Shown in pieces: positions 14,574-23,838 of a stretch of DNA of 64,000 nt. The stretch is from the NCBI RefSeq assembly GCF_004363655.1, contig NZ_SNZH01000007.1:62001-126000 (forward strand), in the 5' to 3' direction. Position 1 is the first letter of the stretch. Every line of letters begins with the position of its first letter. Source of the DNA: Tahibacter aquaticus (GTDB lineage: Bacteria; Pseudomonadota; Gammaproteobacteria; Xanthomonadales; Rhodanobacteraceae). The notes beneath the pieces were generated by a model, which had not been told where the DNA came from, did not search any database, and saw only the letters and a list, made by a program, of their open reading frames with translations. The position numbers and the translations under genes were made by a program.

Positions 14574-15164
14574 TCAGCGCCGCGTTTGCAGCCGATCGGT
14601 CAGCCAGGCCTTGGCGAAGCGCCAGTTGCGTACGACGGTTGCGCTGGAAATGTTGCAGGCCTCGGCAATTTCGTCAGTAGTCAGGCCGGAGAAAAATTTC
14701 AGTTCGACGATGCGGGCGCAGGCTTGATCGACCTGTTCGAACTGGTTCAACGCGTCGTGTACGGCCAGCCAGTCCACGCGCAGGTCGATCAGCTCGTGCG
14801 CGCCTTCGGCGTCGATGTCGATCTGGTCCAGCGCGACGAAGGGCAGGTTGCCGCCACCCTTGTCGCGGCCGCGGGCGCGCAGGTGGTCGACGACGATATT
14901 GCGCATGGCGCGGGCGGCGACGGCGAGGAAATGGCTGCGGTCGCGGTAGTCGATGTGCTCGATGCGCACCAGCCGGGTATAGGCCTCGTTGGCGATTTCG
15001 GTGGCGCTCAGGGTCAGCTCGCCGGCCGAGCGCTGCAGGCGTGCCTGGGCCAGCGCACGCATTACCGGGTAGACGGTCTGCATCAGCGCATCGCCGGCGG
15101 CGGGGTCGCCGCTGCGCCAGCGCGCGAGCAGGGCGGTGATGTCGGGATCGTCGGTCAGGCTCAT
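14574..15164 (-). CDS. ECF-type RNA polymerase sigma factor (TIGR02999-like), second copy
   Basis: The 196-residue protein is from the same ECF group as its downstream neighbour but clearly divergent. Region 2 is visible as LMQTVYPVMRALAQARLQRS, EIANEAYTRLVRIEHIDYRD and HFLAVAARAMRNIVVDHLRA. Region 4 is FFSGLTTDEIAEACNISSAT followed by VVRNWRFAKAWL. It lies about 105 nt upstream of the other ECF gene on the same strand and 40 nt after the glucan synthase gene, so it may be transcribed from within or with that unit. No anti-sigma factor is adjacent. Confidence 0.9.
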   Translation of the reverse strand: MSLTDDPDITALLARWRSGDPAAGDALMQTVYPVMRALAQARLQRSAGELTLSATEIANEAYTRLVRIEHIDYRDRSHFLAVAARAMRNIVVDHLRARGRDKGGGNLPFVALDQIDIDAEGAHELIDLRVDWLAVHDALNQFEQVDQACARIVELKFFSGLTTDEIAEACNISSATVVRNWRFAKAWLTDRLQTRR

Positions 15165-15203
15165 GACGGATATCGCGCCGCATCGGGTGCGGCGCGAATG
15201 GCC

Positions 15204-17792
15204 TCAGCCTGCCTGCTCGCCGGCGGTATGCGCGATCCAGGCGCCGATCAGCGCCGAGACGTAGGGAACCGCCTGCGCCGCCAGGATGATCATCCACAGC
15301 TCGCCTTCGCGGTACTGGAAGCCGAAGCCGACGGCCATGCCGGTGATGGCGCAGATCAGGGCGATGAACATCAGCAGTTCCTCGCGTACCGAGCTGAAGG
15401 CGCTGGGGCGGTTGGACAGGCGGCGGCTTTTCGCGGTGCGGACGAATTCGCCTTTCTTCTTGATCAGGCCCATGAAGATGCCGCGGGCGATGGCATGGCT
15501 CAGCGCCATGCTGGCGATGGACGCCATGATGGTGTCCTTCCACGAACAGGGCACGCGCACGCGGTAGAGCACGACGCCGAACACTGCCTTGGATACGAAG
15601 AAGCCCATGATGGGTATCAGGAACAACTGCAGCGGCAGGTTGAAGTATTTGGGCAGCACCAGCATCAGCGCGGTCCAGGCCAGCGCCATCAGGGTGAATA
15701 CCAGGTGCAGTGCATCAGCGAACCAGCTGAACCAGCCGGTGAGGAAGTGGAAGCGCTGGCCGCCGGAGAGCGGGCCTTTCTTCGTCATCCAGCTCCAGCG
15801 GCCCTTGAGGATCTGCATCGCGCCGAAGGCCCAGCGGTAGCGCTGCGACTTGTAGGCGGTGAAGTCGGCGGGAGTGAGGCCGCGGCCCATGATTTCGTCG
15901 ACGTAGACCAGTTCCAGGCCTTCCTGCATCAGGCGCAGGCCGAGTTCGGCGTCTTCGCAGATGGTCCATTCCGACCAGTTGCCGGTGCGTTCCAGCACGT
16001 CGCGCCGGACCATGGTCATGGTGCCGTGCTGGATGATGGCGTTGCGCTCGTTGCGGTGATGCATGCCGATGCGGAAGAAGCCGTCGTATTCCCAGTTGGT
16101 CATGCGGCGGAAGGCGTTGTGTTCCCAGTCGCGGTGCGCCTGCGGGCACTGCACCACGGCCACCTTGGGATTGTGGAAATATCCCGTCAGGGCCTTGAGC
16201 CAGTCGGCGCGCACGGCGTAGTCGGCATCGACTGCGGCGATGACTTCGGCGCGCGGGTCGGTTTCGGTCAGGCCGAAGTTGAGCGCGCCGGCCTTGAAGC
16301 CCGGCCACGGGCTGAGATGGAAGAAACGGAAGCGCGGCCCGAGCTTGGCGCAGTGTTCTTCCACCGGCTTCCAGACGGCTTCGTTCTTGGTGTTGTTGTC
16401 CAGCACCAGCACTTCGAAGTTGTCGTAGTCCAGCGCGGCGAGCGAGTCGAGCGTGAGTATCACCATCTCTGGCGGCTCGTTGCAGCAGGCCAGGTGGATG
16501 GAGACGAAGGGCTGGCGCTCGTCCGGTGCAGGCGTGAGCAGGCTGAAGCCGCGCTGCCAGCTGCGCCGCCAGATCACTTCGGTGAACTCGAACGCGTTGA
16601 TCAGCAGGATGGCGATGATGGCCAGCTGCGCCGGCATCAGCACGCCGAGCATGGCCCAGTCGATCGGGTCGAGGTAGAAGGTGTAAGGCACCGTGGTCGA
16701 CCAGACCATCACGCCGGCGGAGAGCTGGATCAGGGCGAGGAAGAACAGCCGTCCGGTGATGCGGAAGCGGGTGAACGCCCAGGCGAACCAGATCATCGGG
16801 AACAGCGCGAGGCCGGACGCCGCCAGCGCTTTCCACGGCCAGCTCGGATCTTCGATGACCGGTCCGACCATGGGGAATTTGGGATTGCGGTCGGCGCCGA
16901 AGATGCCCCAGTAGGCTTCCGCACGGCCACCGGTTTCTTCCTTCCAGGGCTGGTCGAACGCCTCCATGATGTAGTAGTCGATATGGTTGTCGCGGGCGAA
17001 ATTCAGCCATTCGCGGATGAAGTGCGCCTGGTTGGCCAGGGTTGGGTCGGCGTGCTTGCGCCGGTCGCCGTAGCTGGGCCAGCCCACTTCGCCGATGATG
17101 ACTTTCTTGTCCGGAAACAGCGCCTGGATTTCCTTGTAGTTGTTCATCGCCGCGGTGACCGCTTCCTTGCGGTCGACCTGCTCCCAGTAGGGCAGCGTGT
17201 GGATGGTGATGAAGTCGACGTGCTGCGCCAGCTCGGGATACTTTTTCCAGATGTGCGCGGGTTCCGCGGTGGAGACAGGCTGGCGGATCGCGGCGCGGGC
17301 ACGATCGAGATAGTCGATCATCTGGCCGATCTTCAGGTCGTCGCGCAGCATGGTTTCGTTGCCGATCATGACGCGGTCGATATTCGGCCAGCGCCGTGCG
17401 GCGCTGATGACGGCGTCGAGTTCCAGCTCGTTGTGTTCGGTGCGCCGGTCCAGCCAGGCGCCGGCTAGCACGTCCAGGCCAAGGTCGCGCGCGATGCGCG
17501 GAATGGCGGCGCTTTCCAGCGAGGAGTAGGTGCGTACGCGTTTGGCGTGCTTGGCGATGACGCGCAGGTCGGAAGCAAGCTCTTCTTCGCTGGGGTAGCT
17601 GTCGCGCAGCGGACTCTGGTAGCGCTGGAAGGCGGAGAAGGCCATGCCTTCGATCTTGCCTTCCCAGTTGGGCAGGTTGGCCGGCCGGTTGACCCAGGCC
17701 CACAGGCCGACGTTCAACGCGGCAATGATCACGGCGAGCAGGATGGCGCTCCACAGCGATTTCTGGACTACAGCGGGCTGCGGATTGCTCAA
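15204..17792 (-). CDS. ndvB: Membrane beta-glucan synthase, GH17-GT2 fusion (NdvB-like)
   Basis: The 862-residue protein starts with a membrane anchor (LWSAILLAVIIAALNVGLWA). A periplasmic GH17-like domain follows (about 45-310; IGNETMLRDDLKIG and IIGEVGWPSYGDRR carry the two acidic catalytic motifs). Membrane helices lead into a cytoplasmic GT2 domain (about 430-650) with VDADY, EDAELGLRL and the processive QRYRW motif, then more helices. This architecture matches P. aeruginosa NdvB and rhizobial NdvB/NdvC, which make cyclic or branched beta-1,3 glucans from UDP-glucose. Such glucans serve osmoadaptation and biofilm antibiotic tolerance. Length fits that group. The exact linkage cannot be read from sequence. 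Confidence 0.88.
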   Translation of the reverse strand: MSNPQPAVVQKSLWSAILLAVIIAALNVGLWAWVNRPANLPNWEGKIEGMAFSAFQRYQSPLRDSYPSEEELASDLRVIAKHAKRVRTYSSLESAAIPRIARDLGLDVLAGAWLDRRTEHNELELDAVISAARRWPNIDRVMIGNETMLRDDLKIGQMIDYLDRARAAIRQPVSTAEPAHIWKKYPELAQHVDFITIHTLPYWEQVDRKEAVTAAMNNYKEIQALFPDKKVIIGEVGWPSYGDRRKHADPTLANQAHFIREWLNFARDNHIDYYIMEAFDQPWKEETGGRAEAYWGIFGADRNPKFPMVGPVIEDPSWPWKALAASGLALFPMIWFAWAFTRFRITGRLFFLALIQLSAGVMVWSTTVPYTFYLDPIDWAMLGVLMPAQLAIIAILLINAFEFTEVIWRRSWQRGFSLLTPAPDERQPFVSIHLACCNEPPEMVILTLDSLAALDYDNFEVLVLDNNTKNEAVWKPVEEHCAKLGPRFRFFHLSPWPGFKAGALNFGLTETDPRAEVIAAVDADYAVRADWLKALTGYFHNPKVAVVQCPQAHRDWEHNAFRRMTNWEYDGFFRIGMHHRNERNAIIQHGTMTMVRRDVLERTGNWSEWTICEDAELGLRLMQEGLELVYVDEIMGRGLTPADFTAYKSQRYRWAFGAMQILKGRWSWMTKKGPLSGGQRFHFLTGWFSWFADALHLVFTLMALAWTALMLVLPKYFNLPLQLFLIPIMGFFVSKAVFGVVLYRVRVPCSWKDTIMASIASMALSHAIARGIFMGLIKKKGEFVRTAKSRRLSNRPSAFSSVREELLMFIALICAITGMAVGFGFQYREGELWMIILAAQAVPYVSALIGAWIAHTAGEQAG

Positions 17793-17882
17793 GTCGACCT
17801 CGGGAACGGCGGGCTGGTACGCAAAGAGCGCGCAGGATAGCCGATGGGCGAAGCGGCTAACAACGCGGCTGGCCGAGGTTTT

Positions 17883-18608
17883 TCAGTGCTGCGGCGGTGG
17901 CGCCGGCGGGCCCGGCCGGGCCTTGCGCCAGCGGTTGATGGCGATCGGAATCAAGGCCATCAGGGCCAGGCAGAAGCTGGGTCCCAGCACCCAGGGATCG
18001 CTGAACAGACTGGCATCGAGCTTGCCGTCGTGTTCGAGGTTCATGGCCAGGCCGGCGCCGAGCAGGCTTTCGATGGTCGTCATCAGCGAGCCGCCGAAGG
18101 CCGTGGCCAGGGCAAACAGCCACAGCGGGCAGCGCAGCCAGGCCAGTGCGACGGTGACGCCGCCGAAGGGGAAGAACGGCACCAGGCGCAGAAAGAAGGT
18201 GTAGCTGACCGGATGGTCCTGGTAGCCGCCGCGCAGGCGCTCGACCAGGGCCGGTGCACCGGACTCGCCGTGCTCGCCGAAGGCAAAGCGGCTGGCGCCG
18301 TAGAGGACGAGCGCGCCGCAGGTGACGCCGATGGACGACAGCAGCGCCCCATACCAGCCGCCGAACAGCATGCCGCCGGCGAGGATCAGCACCACCATGC
18401 CCGGTATGCCGGTGGAAATGCCGATGGTGATGATGCCGATGTGGATCAGCGCGGCCAGCAGCGGGTGTTCCGCGATCTGCTGCTGCAGCATGACGTGTTG
18501 CTGGTAGAGCGCTTCGGGGCTCAGGCGTTCGAGCACGCCGGAAGCAAACACGGCAATGCCGATGGCGGCCAGGACCAGCAGCGGTAGCAATGAGCGTAGG
18601 CGTTTCAT
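17883..18608 (-). CDS. TVP38/TMEM64 family (VTT domain) membrane protein
   Basis: The 241-residue integral membrane protein has about six hydrophobic segments and the VTT/DedA-like signature FFLRLVPFFPFGGV (about 156-169), plus the upstream reentrant-like IIGISTGIPGMVVLILAGGM region (about 60-80). Members are linked to lipid scrambling or transport and membrane homeostasis. The specific role in bacteria is mostly unknown. It is on the same strand as the glucan synthase with 90 nt between them. The C-terminus is short, basic and Pro-rich. Confidence 0.85.
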   Translation of the reverse strand: MKRLRSLLPLLVLAAIGIAVFASGVLERLSPEALYQQHVMLQQQIAEHPLLAALIHIGIITIGISTGIPGMVVLILAGGMLFGGWYGALLSSIGVTCGALVLYGASRFAFGEHGESGAPALVERLRGGYQDHPVSYTFFLRLVPFFPFGGVTVALAWLRCPLWLFALATAFGGSLMTTIESLLGAGLAMNLEHDGKLDASLFSDPWVLGPSFCLALMALIPIAINRWRKARPGPPAPPPQH

Positions 18609-18782
18609 GCCGCGGCGGAAGTCCTTTGCTGCCAGGCGCGAGGCCGGGCGGAGATGCCACAGATGGGCATGGTGGCGGGGCGATCAAGTTTTCCGGTGTT
18701 TTTGCAGCAGCTGGCGCGGTGGGGCGGCTTTCGTACCGCTCCCCGCTCCCCGCGCTTGCGTGGGGAAGCGGGCATTTCTGGC

Positions 18783-18815
18783 CCACAAAAAAATGGGGCC
18801 GGTCGCCCGGCCCCA
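18783..18815 (-). terminator. Terminator after the secreted nuclease gene
   Basis: TGGGGCCGG pairs with CCGGCCCCA (18794-18815) around TCGC. On the minus strand the hairpin runs into a T-run (complement of the A-run at 18787-18793). Confidence 0.8.
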
Positions 18816-18846
18816 CTGGTTCAGCTCGTTGCGGAGTTTACCCCGA

Positions 18847-21800
18847 TCACGGTGCCGGCTCGACACCGTCGGCAAAGATGCGGTCGGTGGCGAGTACGAA
18901 CACCAGGCCGTCGTGGTCGGACACGGCGATGGCGATGTTCGGGCAGCCCGGCGGCACCGTCGCCGGCGGCGTCGGCACGACGTTGCACAGGCGCTCCCAT
19001 TCGGCCGGTGCGTCGTTGTCGGCGCGGCCGTAGTCGAAGCCGGCGAACAGGCTGCGCGCAGTCACGTTGAGCAGGGCGTGGTCCAGCGACTGCTGGGTCG
19101 GCAGGTCGCGGGTGTTGAAGCCCTGGAATACGCCGAAGTTCTCGGTGAACAGGAACGAATAGCGCTCGTTCTCCGGTACCGACATCACCGCGTTCCACAG
19201 CTTGGGCGAGACCACGGTGTTGCCGGTGTAGTCGAGCAGGTTGGCGGCATCGTCGTAGGTGCCTTCCATGGCGCCGAGCATGTGGGTCCAGCCGTCGCTG
19301 AACTGGTAGTCGTTGAAGTCGCCGACCACGCTGAAGATCACGCCCGGATTGGCTTGCTGGAAGGCCTGGATCTGCTCGGCGTGGTACTTGCCCTGCAGGA
19401 AGCGCTTCTGCCGGTTGCGATCCACGTCGGCCTGCACGCAGGTGGCGCCGCCGGTCTGGTCGACGCAGGAACGCGACTTGGGATGTACCACCATCACGGC
19501 GAACGGACGGTTGCCGCCGGTCGTGAAGCTGGCCTGCAGCAGCAGCGGCGGACGGTCGTTGAGCAGGGCGGTGGGGCTGCCGGTCGGATCGTTCCAGGTG
19601 ACGGTCTTACCCAGCTGGGTGACGCTGGTGATGGCGACGCGGTCGGTGCGTACCAGGAAGCCGACGTCGATGCCGCCGATGTCGTTGCCTTCTTCCAGGC
19701 GGGCGACATAGGGGAAGCCGCTGTCGGCGCTGAGCTTGGCTGCCAGTGCCTGCAGCACGGCGAGGTTTTCCACTTCGACCGCACCCAGCACGTCCGGCGC
19801 CTTGAGCACCTCGTTGATGTACTTGGACAGGCGCGCGACCTTGTAGGCGAAGCCGTCCACCGTCGGCGTCGGTGCCAGGCAGGGATCGCTGCCGGTGCCG
19901 TTGTTGGTGGTGTCGCAGAAGCGCAGCATGTTGAACGAACCGATGCGCAGGTCGGATGCGCCCTTGGAATCGCGCACTGCACGCGGTACCGGCGCGGCGT
20001 CGACCACATTGAATTCGGTCGCCCACAGTTCGTAGTCGCCGAAGTCGTAGCCGAGCACGCCGACGGCGTTGAAGCGGGTACCGCCGGTGATCGGCGTGTC
20101 CTGCGGCACGGCGCCGAAGTAGTCGGCATCGACCTCGAACATTTCCGGATTGCCATCCCACTGGCCGGCGGCCAGGTTGCCGGCGGTCGGCACCAGCGGA
20201 TACAGCAGGCCCGGTTCGCGCACCCCGCGGCGGCCGTTGGCGGTGACGAACACTTCCGCATAGGTTTCGGTGGCGGGCGAACCGAAGCGCTGGTTGCCGG
20301 TATTCACCAGGCCGTTGGCGATGCGTACGCGCATGAACTCGAAGCATTCGTAGTTGCTGGCGCTGACCACGCAGCTGGGCGTGGCCGGGTTCGGCGACGG
20401 CGTGGTGGCGTTGAACTCGACTGGCGTCGGCAAGGTATTGCCGGTGCTGGTTACCGTGACGGTGGCCGAGCCGATTTCGGTCAGGCCGTTGAATTCCAGC
20501 GCGGTGCCGGAGACATCGACCATGTCGCCGACGAAGACGGTCGGCGTGCTGGAGGTGAACACGTAGATGCCTTCCGAGGTATTCGGATCGGCATCGGCGC
20601 GCGCATCCGGTGCCTGCATGGTGAAGCCCTGCGGACCCTTGCCGGTGACGATGTTGCTCTTGGTCAGCACGGTCTGGCCGACCAGCGGACCGGCCAGGCC
20701 GTCGCCCTGGATGGCGTGGATCTCGACCGCGTCGTCGTTGGTGATGGTGCCGGTGGCGGTCAGCGACGCGCCCGCCGTGGCGTTGACCAGGTTGCTCAGC
20801 GTGACGGTCAGCGTTTCGTTGGCTTCCGGCGTGGTGTCACCGTTGACGATCACGGAGAACGTGCCCGTGGTCTGGCCGGCGGCGATCGAGGCGCTGGTGT
20901 TGACGAAGGCGATGTAGTCGCTGGGTGCGGTCGCGGTGCCGTTGGCGGTGTTGATGGTGTAGTTGACGCCGCCGGCCGGAGCCGGGCCGCTCAGGGTCAC
21001 CGTGAATTCCAGTCCAACTTGGCCGCTGTTGCCTTCGACCACGCTGGCGTTGCCGACGGTCAGTGTCGGCAGGGCGTCGTCGTTGGTGATGGTGCCCACG
21101 CCCTGGGCGTCGCCGATCTGCGTGCCGGCGGGTGCATTGCTCAGGTTGACGAAGAACTGTTCGTCAGGCTCGACCGTGGTGTCGCCGTTGATGGTCACGT
21201 CGAAGGTGCCGCGGGTGGCGCCGGCGGCGATGGTGACGGTGCCGGTGCTTGCGGCGTAATCGCTGTTGGCCACGGTAGCCGTGTCGTCGGCGGTGGTCGC
21301 GGTGACGGTATAGCCGCCGGCCGGTGCCGCCACGCTGGAGGTAACGGTGAACTGCAGTATCGAGGTGCCGCTGTTGCCTTCGGCGACGCTGACGTCGTTG
21401 ATGGTGAGCTGCGGCACGAGGGCGTCGTCGTTGCTGATGGTGCCGACGCCCTGGCCGTCGGTGACGTTGGCGCCGCTGACACTGCTCACGTTGACGAAGA
21501 ACTGTTCGTTCGGCTCGATGGCCGAGTCGCCGTTGACGGTGACGTCGAAGGTAAAGCTCGACTGGCCGATGGCAATGGTCTGCGCGGTCAGCGAACGGGC
21601 GATGTAGTCGTTGTCGGCGACGGTGGCGCTGTCGTCGGCCGTGGCGATATTGAAGGTCACTGCGGCGGTCGCCGGCGTGGACAGGCTGACCGTGAAGGTG
21701 GCCGTGACGGTATTGCCGGCTGCGCCTTCGGTCACCGTGACATCGTCGATGCTCAGATCGGGCAGCGGCAGGGCGCCGCTGGGCGTCAGGCTGAAATCGT

Positions 21801-22476
21801 CGATGGCGACGCCGTCGTCGGCGCCAGTGGCGTTGAAGTCCTTCCAGCGGATCCAGAAGGTGGTGCCGTTGGCGATGGTCAGGCCGCTGATGGACGAACT
21901 CACGGCGGTGCGGTTGGCCGTGGCATTGCCGTCCAGCGCGCCCGCGGTGGCGGCAGTCTTGATCGGGTTGACCGCATTCAGCGCGGTCACCGCGGTCCAG
22001 GTGCCGGTGCTCAGGCTGGTGGCGTCGGTGCTGTACTCGAAATCGAGGCGGTCGTCGCGCGCGGTGGTATTGTTGCCAATGCGCCATTGTTCGGTAGTGA
22101 ACGCAATCGCGAGGGCGTCGATGGTGGCGCCGGTGCCGTTGCTGAACTGGGCGCCGATGACCGGGATCACGCTGCCGCTCTGCAAGGAGCCAAAGGCGCG
22201 GTCGGTGCTGGCGGCAGTGCCGTAGCTGTAGGTATTGCCGGCATTGTCGCTGCCGGTGCTGGCGGCGTAGGTGGTATTGGCCGAGGTACCGGTTTCGACG
22301 AAGGCCCAGCCCGTGGGCAGGGTGGTGTTGGTCGTGCCGCTGAGGGCCAGGGTGTTGAAGTCCTGGGTATAGGCCGAGCCCAGCGTGGTAAGGCTGACCT
22401 GGGCGCTGACCGGCCCGGCGGTGGCGAGCACGGCCAGGGCCAGAGCCCAGCGTGCGGGTGAAACGACTGCTTTCAT
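18847..22476 (-). CDS. Secreted multidomain nuclease with three Calx-beta repeats (ExeM-like)
   Basis: ATG at 22476 is chosen because it opens on a signal peptide (ARWALALAVLATAGPVSAQV). The longer frame to 22677 has no signal. The 1209-residue product has a lectin-like N-terminal region (about 25-235) and three Calx-beta domains (PDLSIDDVTVTEG about 240, PQLTINDVSVAEG about 355, PTLTVGNASVVEG about 469). An OB-like segment follows (about 583-780), then an endonuclease/exonuclease/phosphatase domain (from about 844) with GSFNMLRF, GDFNDYQFSD and SDHDGLVFVL. Extracellular nucleases of this build degrade environmental or biofilm DNA, and Calx-beta repeats bind calcium. The last residues, DRIFADGVEPAP, resemble an IFxDGFE-type tail seen on other secreted proteins of Lysobacterales. 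Confidence 0.88.
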   Translation of the reverse strand: MKAVVSPARWALALAVLATAGPVSAQVSLTTLGSAYTQDFNTLALSGTTNTTLPTGWAFVETGTSANTTYAASTGSDNAGNTYSYGTAASTDRAFGSLQSGSVIPVIGAQFSNGTGATIDALAIAFTTEQWRIGNNTTARDDRLDFEYSTDATSLSTGTWTAVTALNAVNPIKTAATAGALDGNATANRTAVSSSISGLTIANGTTFWIRWKDFNATGADDGVAIDDFSLTPSGALPLPDLSIDDVTVTEGAAGNTVTATFTVSLSTPATAAVTFNIATADDSATVADNDYIARSLTAQTIAIGQSSFTFDVTVNGDSAIEPNEQFFVNVSSVSGANVTDGQGVGTISNDDALVPQLTINDVSVAEGNSGTSILQFTVTSSVAAPAGGYTVTATTADDTATVANSDYAASTGTVTIAAGATRGTFDVTINGDTTVEPDEQFFVNLSNAPAGTQIGDAQGVGTITNDDALPTLTVGNASVVEGNSGQVGLEFTVTLSGPAPAGGVNYTINTANGTATAPSDYIAFVNTSASIAAGQTTGTFSVIVNGDTTPEANETLTVTLSNLVNATAGASLTATGTITNDDAVEIHAIQGDGLAGPLVGQTVLTKSNIVTGKGPQGFTMQAPDARADADPNTSEGIYVFTSSTPTVFVGDMVDVSGTALEFNGLTEIGSATVTVTSTGNTLPTPVEFNATTPSPNPATPSCVVSASNYECFEFMRVRIANGLVNTGNQRFGSPATETYAEVFVTANGRRGVREPGLLYPLVPTAGNLAAGQWDGNPEMFEVDADYFGAVPQDTPITGGTRFNAVGVLGYDFGDYELWATEFNVVDAAPVPRAVRDSKGASDLRIGSFNMLRFCDTTNNGTGSDPCLAPTPTVDGFAYKVARLSKYINEVLKAPDVLGAVEVENLAVLQALAAKLSADSGFPYVARLEEGNDIGGIDVGFLVRTDRVAITSVTQLGKTVTWNDPTGSPTALLNDRPPLLLQASFTTGGNRPFAVMVVHPKSRSCVDQTGGATCVQADVDRNRQKRFLQGKYHAEQIQAFQQANPGVIFSVVGDFNDYQFSDGWTHMLGAMEGTYDDAANLLDYTGNTVVSPKLWNAVMSVPENERYSFLFTENFGVFQGFNTRDLPTQQSLDHALLNVTARSLFAGFDYGRADNDAPAEWERLCNVVPTPPATVPPGCPNIAIAVSDHDGLVFVLATDRIFADGVEPAP

Positions 22477-22820
22477 ACTCGACCCCTGAACATGAGTGCG
22501 TGAGACAAGGTCCGGGGTCGTGAGCGACACCGGCATCCGGCGACAGAAGACGCCGCTACGCCGCCCGGGTCCTGGGCCGGCAGGCAACGCGGGGCGTTGT
22601 GCCGGGGGACGGGGCGGGTGAAGCGGCATCCGCGTTGGAATCCTGCAATTCGTCGTGCGCCGCGCCAGCGGCTGCACTTTCCCGGTACGCAGGCCTCAGG
22701 GGCTCTGCGCGCGGCCAGACCGCCGCGACGGGACAGTGGCGTCCTGCGTGGGCGCCGCTGTCGAAAGGTGGGGCAGGCTAGCACGGGTTTTTGTCGTTTT
22801 CATGTCCGCAATGGGAAGGT
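22477..22820. other. Upstream region of the nuclease gene
   Basis: No gene is supported here. Frames on both strands are short and composition-driven. The stretch should contain the nuclease promoter, but no convincing -35/-10 pair was found. Confidence 0.4.
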
Positions 22821-23006
22821 TTCGCGCACCTTGGGTGCGCGAACAGAGGGCATTTGCTTGTCCAAATGCCCTCTGGACTCCCAAAGGACACCCCGGATGC
22901 GGCGGTTTTGGGCCATCCATGGCCCAACACTATGCGAGGCCGCTACGGCGGTCGGCGTACGGGACATCCTGTTCCCTGCGCCGACTCGCGGCCATCCCTG
23001 GCCGCG
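22821..23006 (+). repeat. Array of five consecutive perfect or near-perfect hairpins
   Basis: TTCGCGCACC/GGTGCGCGAA (22821-22843), AGAGGGCATTTG/CAAATGCCCTCT (22845-22874, 12 bp perfect), GGGCCAT/ATGGCCC (22910-22925), GTCGGCG/CGCCGAC (22951-22985) and CGCGGCCA/TGGCCGCG (22987-23006) follow one another in under 200 bp. No ORF on either strand is supported. It looks like a composite intergenic repeat or a structured RNA between the nuclease and Dps genes. Confidence 0.6.
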
Positions 23007-23232
23007 ACCCTGCGGGCTTTTCCCTTCGCGGCCTCACCGCGGCATACGGGCCCCGTTGCCAGCGCGCGCTTCCTGCGCGCAGAAGCAACGGCAACAGCCA
23101 AGGCCAAGCGTCGGCAAGAGCTGCCGCGCTGGAAATTTCTCGCCAATTGGGGGGCAAGCCGTCGGGCTTACCCCCGACATGGAGGTATCTGGCCTTGAAA
23201 AACGTTAGCCGAAGCGGCGCTTGATCGATCGA

Positions 23233-23700
23233 TCAGGCCAGCAGGGAACGCAACATCCACGCCGTCTTTTCGTGCGCCTGCATGCGCTGCGTGGTCAGGT
23301 CGGCGGTGGGCTGGTCGGAGGCTTCGTCGGCGAGCTTGAACGCTTCGCGCGCGGTGCGGGCAACGGTTTCGTGGCCGTCGACGAGCTGGGCGACCATGTC
23401 GCGCCATTCGGGTACGCCGCTTTCTTCCTTGATCGAGGACAGGGCGGCGAACTGGGCGCCGGAAGCGGGGGCTGCCTGGTCGAGGGAACGGATGCGCTCG
23501 GCAATCGGGTCCAGCGCCAGCCACAGTTCGTTGTATTGCGTCTCGAACATCAGGTGCAGGCTGTTGAACATCGGCCCGGTGATGTTCCAGTGAAAGCCGT
23601 GGGTCTTGAGGTACAGGGTGTAGCTGTCCGCGAGCAGGCGCGAAAGGCCCTTGGCAATCGCTTCGCGGTCCTTCTTGGCAATGCCGATGTCGATACCCAT
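23233..23700 (-). CDS. dps: Dps-like ferritin, DNA-protecting during starvation protein
   Basis: The 155-residue protein starts at an ATG with GGAG 8-9 nt upstream. It is a four-helix Dps/ferritin-like protein. The inter-subunit ferroxidase residues are visible in [17 protein letters not shown] (two His) and [13 protein letters not shown] (Asp, Glu). The second half ([20 protein letters not shown]) fits the family. Dps dodecamers oxidise Fe(II) with H2O2, store iron and protect the chromosome in stress or stationary phase. The short N-terminus lacks a Lys-rich tail, so direct DNA binding is uncertain. It is monocistronic and divergent from hrpA. Confidence 0.92.
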   Translation of the reverse strand: MGIDIGIAKKDREAIAKGLSRLLADSYTLYLKTHGFHWNITGPMFNSLHLMFETQYNELWLALDPIAERIRSLDQAAPASGAQFAALSSIKEESGVPEWRDMVAQLVDGHETVARTAREAFKLADEASDQPTADLTTQRMQAHEKTAWMLRSLLA

Positions 23701-23838
23701 GTGCAGGTCTCCGTGGTTGATTCAGAGGCGACTTTAGCGCGTCGCGGCGGACTGTAGTCCACATCTGGACGATGGTCTGCATAGGCAACGGCTATGATTG
23801 CCGGTTCCGCGGTCCGTTCCGCCGAGTTGTAGTCCCTG

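Noticed and set aside
14532-17468. 978-codon open frame on the plus strand opposite the glucan synthase and sigma genes
   Set aside because: It is an antisense shadow of GC-rich codon use. Its product is low-complexity, with no domain and no ribosome site, and the minus-strand genes fully explain the region.
18556-22461. 1301-codon open frame on the plus strand opposite the secreted nuclease
   Set aside because: Shadow frame with repetitive Gly/Val/Ala/Arg composition. The minus strand encodes recognisable Calx-beta and nuclease domains with a signal peptide.
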